DNA of 5,054 nt, taken from contig RFQN01000118.1 in the NCBI GenBank assembly GCA_009924965.1, positions 1 to 5,054 on the forward strand, read 5' to 3'. Shown one piece after another: positions 1 to 5,054 of this stretch. The stretch is from Verrucomicrobiota bacterium. Lineage in GTDB: Bacteria; Verrucomicrobiota; Verrucomicrobiia; Opitutales; UBA953. Position numbers and translations under genes: made by a program. Position 1 is the stretch's first letter, and each line of letters begins with the position of its first letter. Below the pieces are notes generated by a model that searched no databases, was not told the origin of the DNA, and saw only the letters and a list, made by a program, of their open reading frames with translations.

Positions 1-243
1 CTTGGCGATGTTCTCGGGCGTGATGGTGAGCTGGAGGTGCGGGACGAGGCCAGCGAAGAGGGCGTCGTCGCTCTGGTCGGGCACCTTGGGGGCAGGGGCC
101 GGCGCGCTGGGCACATCGGGCGCGCCGATGACCGGGGTGTCCGCAGCCCGCAGCGACGCATGCGCCCAGGCGCAGGCCAAGCTGAGCAGGAGCAATCGGG
201 TGGGGGACGTGGGCAACACGTGCGCGGGGTCCGCCCATTCCAT
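1..243 (-). CDS. Exported protein, N-terminal part only; possibly CotH kinase family
   Basis: The first 81 codons of a minus-strand gene are visible; the rest lies beyond the left edge. Translation from the ATG at 243-241 gives a polar N-region (residues 1-15), Arg16, a hydrophobic core (LLLLSLACAWAHA, 17-29) and likely signal peptidase cleavage near AHA29 or RAA34. A Pro/Ala-rich linker follows (about 36-56). The mature protein then starts with LFAGLVPHLQLTITPENIAK (62-81). That last block resembles the beginning of CotH-like domains in PVC bacteria, where a strand 'hlxltit' precedes an 'xnxxxL' helix; this is recalled family resemblance, not an alignment. Cys24 is not in a proper lipobox because the -3 residue is Ser. 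A GTG at 219-217 or TTG at 216-214 would give a more compact signal peptide, so the start is uncertain. That a secreted protein is encoded is fairly sure; the CotH assignment is tentative. It is divergent from the lipoprotein gene. Confidence 0.68.
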   Translation of the reverse strand, partial: MEWADPAHVLPTSPTRLLLLSLACAWAHASLRAADTPVIGAPDVPSAPAPAPKVPDQSDDALFAGLVPHLQLTITPENIAK

Positions 244-332
244 GCCGTCCGTGGGTGTAGTCAACCCGGCGGGCGACAGATTTTCGCCTAGAGTCGGATT
301 GCCTCCGGCCGCGGGGGTTCTCATAAGACGTC
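244..332. other. Divergent intergenic region between the two left-hand genes
   Basis: These 89 bp should carry promoters for both the minus-strand exported protein and the plus-strand lipoprotein. No GGAG-like ribosome binding site lies at the expected distance before either start; the best on the minus side is an isolated GGA in CGGACGGC just before the ATG. An AT-richer patch (about 279-286, ATTTTCG) sits in the middle of the region. No strong inverted repeat or operator was seen. Confidence 0.6.
299..327 (+). promoter_or_regulatory. Possible sigma70-type promoter of the lipoprotein gene
   Basis: TTGCCT at 299-304 (4 of 6 matches to TTGACA) and CATAAG at 322-327 (4 of 6 to TATAAT) are separated by 17 bp. 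A transcript from this pair would start at about 333-335, on or next to the ATG at 333. That would make the mRNA leaderless, in agreement with the lack of a Shine-Dalgarno sequence. The match is weak and could be chance. Confidence 0.25.
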
Positions 333-1076
333 ATGCGCTCGTTCCTCGCCCTTTCTGCTCTGGCCTCGCTCAGCTTGCTGTCCGGTTGCTCGGGGTCGCC
401 CTACGCCCCGGCCGAGAAGGCGGCTTCGGGCCTGCACGATGGCTTGGCCCTCGTGGCTCCGGCCAAGGGTTCCGTCATCCTGCGCAGCCCGGCCAATAAG
501 GTCGCGCTGCTGAAGGTCGCTTCCTACACGGAACGCGGTACGACGATCGAGACTCCGGCGGCCGCGGCGGCTTCGTTCAGCCTCTTCAATGGCGTTGCGG
601 GCACGGTCCGCGAAAATTCCGGCCTGCGTTTCCTGACCCTGCTCGGTGAACCTGAAGGCTACAGCAATCCCTTCCGCGTCGAGACGGGCGACGGCAACTA
701 CGAGCGCGGCTACTCGATCGTCGAACTGGAATTGCAGCGGGGCGGGCTCGACCTCGAGACGGGCTGGTTGAGCGCCCGCAGCGTGTGCGTGGTGCGGACC
801 GACGTGGGGTTGGTGAAGTATGTCGCTGGCACCGTGGAAGTCCGCCTGAGCCGCAACGAAGCCGGTGAGCAGGTCCTCACCGTGACGTGCCCGCGCGGCT
901 CCGCGGAGGTTTCCTACGTGAACTTCTCCAAGGATGCGGCTTATACCAAAGCGGTCGTCCGAGGCGGCTACCTGCAGGTGACGCAGAACCAGGCGGCTGG
1001 CCGCACGACGGTGACTTCGGGCGATGCCACTCCGGCCCTGCCGGCGTCGGCGAAGGAAGCCCCGGCCGCGAAGTAG
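333..1076 (+). CDS. Envelope lipoprotein with FecR-like beta-rich domain
   Basis: A complete 247-residue gene product. The N-terminus is a lipoprotein signal: Arg2, a hydrophobic core and the lipobox LSGC with Cys19 as the lipidation site. Ser20 at +2 would favour the outer membrane if the E. coli Lol rule holds here. Residues 46-104 read like the FecR-type pattern: GSVILRS, then ERGTTIETPAAAAASFSLFNG, then VRENSGLRFLTL, that is 'G-V ... G-x-x-I-x-T ... S-F-x-L-F-x-G ... N-S'. A second strand-rich half (127-197) contains SIVELELQRGGLDLETGWL and a GTVEVRLS...GEQVLTVTCPRGSAEVSY stretch. The tail (about 224-247) is low-complexity Ala/Pro/Lys. FecR proteins normally carry signals to an ECF sigma factor, but here there is no cytoplasmic anti-sigma segment, sigma gene or TonB receptor nearby, so a structural or binding role is as likely. 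The ATG at 333 is chosen because it gives the intact lipoprotein signal. Confidence 0.85.
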   Translation: MRSFLALSALASLSLLSGCSGSPYAPAEKAASGLHDGLALVAPAKGSVILRSPANKVALLKVASYTERGTTIETPAAAAASFSLFNGVAGTVRENSGLRFLTLLGEPEGYSNPFRVETGDGNYERGYSIVELELQRGGLDLETGWLSARSVCVVRTDVGLVKYVAGTVEVRLSRNEAGEQVLTVTCPRGSAEVSYVNFSKDAAYTKAVVRGGYLQVTQNQAAGRTTVTSGDATPALPASAKEAPAAK

Positions 1077-1079
1077 GCT

Positions 1080-2807
1080 TTAGCTTAAGCGCAGGCCAGC
1101 GACGCTTTCGGCGAGGCCGCCGCGGCGCGCCCGGGCAAGCCAGCATTGCTCAAAGCGCGCACTGAGCGCGCGGGCGGCGGGGACGTCGAGCGGACGACCC
1201 GTGGCACGTAGCAGGCCGGCGCGAGCTAACTCGAGGCCGACGGAGAGTTCGGAGCGGACGCGGTCGTCGCGGATGGCGGCGACCAGGTCGGCGCCCGCTT
1301 CGAGGTAGGCGAGCGACCGATTGAGTTCTTCCGCGGATACGCCCGCGACAAAGCCAGCCAAAGCGTCGGGCTGCGCCGTGAGGAAATCCCAGCTCAGGCT
1401 CTTGTTGCGGTTGGCCTTGGCGATCTGGTTGTCCAAGCGGCCGAGATGCGCGAGGGCTGCGGCCGTGGCCTGGGCGTCGGTGGTCGTGAGGTTTCCGAGG
1501 ACTTGGCAGGCGGCGGGCGCGTCGACGGTCTGGTTGGTTGCGTGGCTCCAAGCCTGCGCGAGGCCCGCGGCCATCGGCAGCCACGCGGTCGGCCAGGGTT
1601 GGTGAGTGCCGTTGTCGCCCCAGGTGGTCACAAGCACGCCGCGCGCGCCGTGGCGGATGGCGGCGCCGACGGCTTCGGCTTGGTTGGTGAGCGCGTTGTC
1701 GAGCCGGCCGGTGAAGCTTTGCCAAGCGCTCGTCCCAGGCGCGACGAGGTAGGCACGGCCGAGTTCCTGCAGACGTCCGCATTGCGCCGCGAAGGGATGC
1801 CCGGCGTCGTAGCCCCACACGACGGGAGTGGCGTCGGTCGGGGCTTCCTGTGCGAGCGCGAGGTCTTCGAGCAGGATGTCGCCCCAGAACTGCGGGGTGC
1901 GTCCGCGGCTCGTGGCGAGCGCGCACAGCCGGCGCAGGTGCTCCAGGTAGACGCGGTGTTTGCCGCGCGCGGCCACGGCGGTTTTGCTGAAGCCTTGCCC
2001 GAGCTCCCAAGGTTCGTCGCCGCCGAGGTTCACCTGACGGCTACGGAAGCAGGGGAGGTAGTCGTCCAGCAGGCCGGAGACGAAGTCGAGCGAAGCGTCG
2101 TCGGGCTTGAGCGTGCCGGGGAATTCCTTGAACTGGCCGGTCAATGGGTGAATCCAGCCCTGCGGGCACTCGGCCAACGCGCGGTAGCGCGGGTGGCGCA
2201 ACCAGCGTTCCATGTGCCCGAAGGTATTGAGGTTCGGCACGAGTTCGATGCCGACGTCGGCGCAGGCGGCATCGAGCGCGCGGAACTCCGTGGGCGTGAG
2301 CGGCGACGCTTCCTGCCAGGCGTCCTCATGGCCGGCGAACGCGAAGGTGTGTTCGACGTAGAGCTGCAGTTGGTTGACGCGCAGGGCGCCGAGCGCGCGG
2401 ATGAGGTCGAGCAGTTCCGCTTGGGTCGGCACCTTGCAGCGCGAGACGTCGAGCATGAACCCGCGCACCGCAAGGTCGGGGCCGTCTGCGATCACCAGGC
2501 AGGGCAAGGCGGTTGGGTGCTGCGCGTGGAGCTGACGCAGCGTCTGCATCCCGTAGAGCACGCCGGCCGCGTCGCGGGCGCGGAGGTGGACGCTGGTCGC
2601 CGTGATTTCCAGCGTGTAGTGGTCCGGAAGGAGGTGCGTATCCTGCGTGACCTGGATGACACCCTGACGACCCGCGGCCAAAGCCGCTTGTGACTCGGTG
2701 ATGGTTGCCGGGAGGGAGTCCAAGGCCTGTCCGGGCACCTTCCAGAGACCGTCGTGCAGGCTCAATTCCCGTGGCCGGGGAAAAAGCGTGGGCAGGGCGG
2801 CAGGCAT
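1080..2807 (-). CDS. Beta-N-acetylhexosaminidase, glycoside hydrolase family 20, GcnA-like
   Basis: A complete 575-residue enzyme predicted to hydrolyse terminal beta-linked GlcNAc or GalNAc, using the substrate's acetamido group as nucleophile, as known for GH20. The N-terminal GH20b alpha/beta domain spans about residues 5-105, including YTLEITATSVHLRARDAAGV (64-83) and YGMQTLRQL. The TIM barrel starts at RGFMLDVSRCKVP (115-127), continues through NQLQLYVEHTFAF and PNLNTFGHMERWL, and carries the catalytic pair Asp264-Glu265 in VNLGGDEPWELG. Asn260 stands where classical hexosaminidases have His of HxGGDE. Further barrel landmarks are FWGDI (307-311), WGYDAGHPF, PGTSAWQSFTGR (357-368) and TTWGDNGTHQPWP (394-406). 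A helical C-terminal domain (about 430-575) ends with a RRGGLAESV motif, so the protein looks intact. There is no signal peptide, which points to the cytoplasm and to imported glycans as substrate; no transporter gene is in view. The ATG at 2807 places the usual 'LFPRPREL' strand at residue 8; no Shine-Dalgarno sequence precedes it. Its stop lies 3 bp from that of the converging lipoprotein gene. Confidence 0.93.
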   Translation of the reverse strand: MPAALPTLFPRPRELSLHDGLWKVPGQALDSLPATITESQAALAAGRQGVIQVTQDTHLLPDHYTLEITATSVHLRARDAAGVLYGMQTLRQLHAQHPTALPCLVIADGPDLAVRGFMLDVSRCKVPTQAELLDLIRALGALRVNQLQLYVEHTFAFAGHEDAWQEASPLTPTEFRALDAACADVGIELVPNLNTFGHMERWLRHPRYRALAECPQGWIHPLTGQFKEFPGTLKPDDASLDFVSGLLDDYLPCFRSRQVNLGGDEPWELGQGFSKTAVAARGKHRVYLEHLRRLCALATSRGRTPQFWGDILLEDLALAQEAPTDATPVVWGYDAGHPFAAQCGRLQELGRAYLVAPGTSAWQSFTGRLDNALTNQAEAVGAAIRHGARGVLVTTWGDNGTHQPWPTAWLPMAAGLAQAWSHATNQTVDAPAACQVLGNLTTTDAQATAAALAHLGRLDNQIAKANRNKSLSWDFLTAQPDALAGFVAGVSAEELNRSLAYLEAGADLVAAIRDDRVRSELSVGLELARAGLLRATGRPLDVPAARALSARFEQCWLARARRGGLAESVAGLRLS

Positions 2808-2840
2808 AATCCGAGGGTTAGGCCTGTTTATCGCTCGAGC

Positions 2841-2861
2841 AAGCCCTCCTTGGGAGGACTT
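2841..2861 (+). repeat. Inverted repeat followed by a short T run
   Basis: Arms CCTCC (2845-2849) and GGAGG (2853-2857) flank a 3-nt loop. After one C-A mismatch the stem extends by AAG (2841-2843) against CTT (2859-2861). Four T residues (2860-2863) overlap and follow the right arm on the plus strand. This could act as a weak terminator or attenuator in the leader of the downstream gene, or as an operator. No plus-strand gene ends just upstream, so an ordinary end-of-gene terminator is unlikely. It could also be chance. Confidence 0.35.
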
Positions 2862-2866
2862 TTGTC

Positions 2867-2885
2867 GTTCCCGCTTGGAACAAGC
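2867..2885. repeat. Overlapping alternative inverted repeats
   Basis: GTTCC (2867-2871) can pair with GGAAC (2877-2881), and GCTTG (2873-2877) can pair with CAAGC (2881-2885). The two stems share bases and exclude each other. CAAGC also occurs at 2840-2844, just inside the preceding repeat. Regulatory meaning is unknown; 5-bp arms can arise by chance. Confidence 0.25.
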
Positions 2886-2925
2886 ACCGAAAACCCTACA
2901 TCTACACCTTCACACCCCGCATCCT

Positions 2926-5054
2926 ATGGTACGTCCTACCCTGAGCCTCCTGTTCTTCGCCGCTGCCGCTGCTCATGCGGTGCCCGAAGGCTTCACCATC
3001 CGCGAATTCGTCGGCACCGCGCAGGAGCCCGAAATCTACCCGACGGCCGTCTCCGCGGCCGCCAACGGAGACATCTACATCTCTTCCGACAAGAACGGCT
3101 CCTTGGGCCATACCAAGGGCATGGGGCGCATCCTCCTCGCCCGTGATACCCAGGGCGCCGGTAAGGCCGACGTGATGATCGAGTACACCAAGGTCGAGAG
3201 CCCGCGCGGTGGCCACTTCGTCGGTGGCGTCCTTTACCTCGTCCACCCGCCCTTCCTCTCCAAGTTCCAGGACAAGGACGGCGACGGTAAGGCCGACTAC
3301 ACCACGGAGCGCACGCTGCTCGTCGATGGCCTCGGCGGCGGCATCGAGCACCCGCGTGGCGCTGACCACACCACCAACGGTTGCCGCATGGGCATCGACG
3401 GCTGGCTCTACATCGCCGTCGGCGACTTCGGCGCGGGCCTCGTCCGCGACAACGATGGCGCCATCGGCCTGGGCGACAAGAAGCGCGTCACCCTTTACGG
3501 CGGCGGCGTCATGCGCGTCCGCCCCGACGGCACGGAACTGGAGATCTACACCGAGATGACCCGCAACATCTGCGACATCGCGATCACGCCGACCCTCGAC
3601 CTCTTCTCCCGCGACAACACGAACGACGGTAAGGGCTGGAACACGCGCTTCCACCACTTCACGTCCCTCGCCAACCCGGGCTATCCTCGCCTGTATAAGA
3701 ATTTCGACGACGAAACCGCCCGCCCGCTGGCCGACTACGGTGGCGGTTCCGGCACCGGTGGCCTCTTCCTCAGCGAGCCGGGCTTCCCGAAGGGTTGGGG
3801 CGAGACGCTCTTCACCTGCGATTGGACCACGGGCACGATCCATAACCACCCCATCAAGCCGTTCGAAGCGACCTTCGTCGCCCAGCAGCAGACCTTCCAT
3901 AAGGTCCCGCATGCGACCGACATCGACGTGGACGGCAATTCCCGCCTCTACATCGCCGACTGGCGCGCCGGTGGTTTCAGCTACCTCGGCAAGGGCAAGC
4001 AGCAGGGCATGATCCAGCAGGTCGTCGCCACGGGCGTGACCCCGAACAAGTATGTCGACGTCACCAAGGTGGCCGACGCCGCGCTCGTCCAGTTGCTCAC
4101 CTCCGACAGCGCCGTCCAGCGCCTCGAGGCCTCCCGCCGCCTGATCGACCTCAAGAAGGTCGACCTCGCGCCCGCTGTGCTTGCCATCGCCGCAGGCAAG
4201 GGCCACCTCTACCACCGCGTCGCCGCGATCTTCACTTACAAGCAGATGCTCGGTAAGGATTCGACCCCGGGCCTCGTCGGCCTCGTCAAGGACGACGCCG
4301 TCCGTGAGTTCGCCTTGCGCGCCCTCGCTGACCGCACCACGGAGCTCGCCGGCGTGCCGGTGCAGCCGTTCATCGACGCCCTGAAGGACGCCAACCCGCG
4401 CGTCCGCCTGCAGGCCCTCATCGGCCTCCAGCGTCTCGGCGCCAAGGACGCCGCCGCCGCCATCGTCGATGCCGCCGCCGCCTGGCCCGTCGATGAGGCC
4501 AAGCTCGAAGAAGGCGCGCACTACCGCCTGCCGCACACCGCGATCCATGCCCTCGAGCACCTCGCCAACGCCAAGCCGCTGGTCGAAGCCGCCAAGGACC
4601 CGGCCAAGCGCTACATCGCCTTCCGCTCCCTACAGTTGATCCACACCAAGGACTCGGTGGACGGCCTCATCGCCCTCAGCGTCTCGGGTGACGCCGACCA
4701 GCGCGCCGGCGCCATCGGTGCGCTCGCCCGCCTCTACCACGTCGAGAAGCCCTGGAACTACAAGGATTGGTGGAGCACTCGCCCGGACGACCGTGGCCCG
4801 TACTTCATCCCCGCCGAGTGGGAAGCCACCCCGCGCATCAAGGAAGCCATCGAAGCCGCTTACGCCAAGCTCCCGGGCAACCTCCGCATGGCCGTCCTCG
4901 AAGTCCTCGCGAAGAACCGCATCGCGGTGACCTCGCTCAAGCTCGAAGGCCTTGACCCGATTCGCCTCGCCATGGCCTCGCAGTCGTTGCGTCCGGCCGA
5001 CGTGGCGCTCCTCACCGACGCCGCCCTCTCGTCCAAGCGTCCATGGAACGAGCG
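2926..5054 (+). CDS. Secreted PVC-type propeller 'membrane-bound dehydrogenase' domain and HEAT-repeat protein, 3' end missing
   Basis: Open from the ATG at 2926 through the window end, with 709 full codons and no stop. A short signal peptide (Arg3, core LSLLFFAAAAA, cleavage likely after AHA18) precedes VPEGFTIREF, the usual start of the TIGR02604/DUF7133 propeller domain (about 20-365). Landmarks are the calcium-loop-like DKDGDGKADY (116-125), EHPRGADHTTNGCRMGIDGWLYIAVGD (141-167; a family-typical blade), RDNTNDGKGWNTRFHH (229-244), DYGGGSGTGGLFLSEPGFPKGW (270-291) and DIDVDGNSRLYIADWRAGGF (332-351). An alpha-helical stretch with HEAT-like repeats (about 384-605) follows, for example VQLLTSDSAVQRLEASRRL and FIDALKDANPRVRLQALIGL. 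Then comes a WWSTRPDDRGPYF block (614-626) typical of these proteins. Many relatives end in a cytochrome c domain with CxxCH. The only cysteines visible are 153, 216 and 298, so any heme domain would lie beyond the edge. The reaction and substrate of the family are not established; periplasmic or surface oxidation is an inference from the domain name. Arginine is encoded only by CGC or CGT, suggesting good expression. Confidence 0.92.
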   Translation, partial: MVRPTLSLLFFAAAAAHAVPEGFTIREFVGTAQEPEIYPTAVSAAANGDIYISSDKNGSLGHTKGMGRILLARDTQGAGKADVMIEYTKVESPRGGHFVGGVLYLVHPPFLSKFQDKDGDGKADYTTERTLLVDGLGGGIEHPRGADHTTNGCRMGIDGWLYIAVGDFGAGLVRDNDGAIGLGDKKRVTLYGGGVMRVRPDGTELEIYTEMTRNICDIAITPTLDLFSRDNTNDGKGWNTRFHHFTSLANPGYPRLYKNFDDETARPLADYGGGSGTGGLFLSEPGFPKGWGETLFTCDWTTGTIHNHPIKPFEATFVAQQQTFHKVPHATDIDVDGNSRLYIADWRAGGFSYLGKGKQQGMIQQVVATGVTPNKYVDVTKVADAALVQLLTSDSAVQRLEASRRLIDLKKVDLAPAVLAIAAGKGHLYHRVAAIFTYKQMLGKDSTPGLVGLVKDDAVREFALRALADRTTELAGVPVQPFIDALKDANPRVRLQALIGLQRLGAKDAAAAIVDAAAAWPVDEAKLEEGAHYRLPHTAIHALEHLANAKPLVEAAKDPAKRYIAFRSLQLIHTKDSVDGLIALSVSGDADQRAGAIGALARLYHVEKPWNYKDWWSTRPDDRGPYFIPAEWEATPRIKEAIEAAYAKLPGNLRMAVLEVLAKNRIAVTSLKLEGLDPIRLAMASQSLRPADVALLTDAALSSKRPWNE

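Larger units (their letters stand above)
2808..2925. other. Divergent intergenic region with small inverted repeats and G-poor leader
   Basis: These 118 bp lie between the starts of the hexosaminidase and propeller genes and should hold both promoters. On the minus strand, GATAAA (2832-2827) is a possible -10 box without a convincing -35. On the plus side TTGGAA (2875-2880) with TACATC (2897-2902) is a poor candidate pair at 16 bp spacing. Two hairpin-capable repeats (2841-2861 and 2867-2885) and an 8-bp palindrome GCTCGAGC (2833-2840) sit in the middle. The last 36 bases before the ATG contain a single G and no Shine-Dalgarno motif. Confidence 0.6.

Noticed and set aside
116..243. Possible lipoprotein signal in the left-hand exported protein (LSLAC)
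   Set aside because: The -3 position relative to Cys24 is Ser and not an aliphatic residue, and a good signal peptidase I site (AHA) follows shortly after.
2..499. Plus-strand open frame of 165 codons at the left edge
   Set aside because: It overlaps the minus-strand exported protein start and runs into the lipoprotein gene in another frame. It shows Arg/Gly/Pro-rich shadow composition, and the lipoprotein has a clear signal and lipobox.
1083..1090. Palindrome GCTTAAGC near the stop of the hexosaminidase gene
   Set aside because: It is only 8 bp, within the last codons and stop region, with no further symmetry. It is expected by chance.
1155..1171. Perfect inverted repeat GCGCGC with a 5-nt loop, considered as a terminator for the convergent pair
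   Set aside because: It lies inside the hexosaminidase coding region (encoding ALSAR), has no T run on the plus strand and only TTT on the minus strand. It is explained by GC-rich Ala/Arg codons.
1446..2693. Plus-strand open frame of 415 codons opposite the hexosaminidase gene
   Set aside because: It lies wholly antisense to a clearly recognised GH20 gene, has no family motifs and has a composition typical of GC-rich shadow frames.
2902..4560. Minus-strand open frame of 552 codons opposite the propeller gene
   Set aside because: It is a by-product of the strong C-ending codon bias on the plus strand. The protein is low-complexity Val/Ala/Gly/Glu/Asp without recognisable motifs, while the plus frame shows a signal peptide and family motifs.

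Overview
The window looks like an ordinary stretch of chromosome from a GC-rich member of the PVC superphylum, most likely Verrucomicrobiota and plausibly an Opitutae-type lineage. The strongest pointer is the gene running off the right edge. It is a secreted protein with the beta-propeller 'putative membrane-bound dehydrogenase' domain (TIGR02604/DUF7133 type) followed by HEAT-like repeats, a family greatly expanded in Verrucomicrobia and Planctomycetes. A CotH-like secreted protein start, a FecR-like lipoprotein and a GcnA-type GH20 enzyme fit the same background. No mobile element, RNA gene, CRISPR array or phage gene is visible.

Layout from left to right. Bases 1-243 (minus) hold the first 81 codons of an exported protein, possibly CotH-like. 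A short divergent intergenic region (244-332) separates it from a 247-residue lipoprotein gene (333-1076, plus). That gene converges, with only 3 bp between stop codons, on a complete 575-residue cytoplasmic beta-N-acetylhexosaminidase of GH20 (1080-2807, minus). A second divergent intergenic region (2808-2925), containing two small inverted repeats and a G-poor leader, leads to the large secreted propeller/HEAT gene (2926 to the end, plus, 709 codons visible, 3' end missing).

No two genes form an evident operon, because the arrangement is divergent, convergent, divergent. Functional links are therefore loose. The hexosaminidase would release GlcNAc or GalNAc from small imported glycans in the cytoplasm. 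The propeller protein is exported and its family is thought to act in periplasmic or surface oxidation or sugar metabolism, but its substrate is unknown. The lipoprotein and the CotH-like protein act in the cell envelope. None of the four gene starts has a convincing Shine-Dalgarno sequence. The right-hand gene has much stronger codon bias than the hexosaminidase gene. I do not see a previously undescribed system here; the findings are modest anomalies worth a check.
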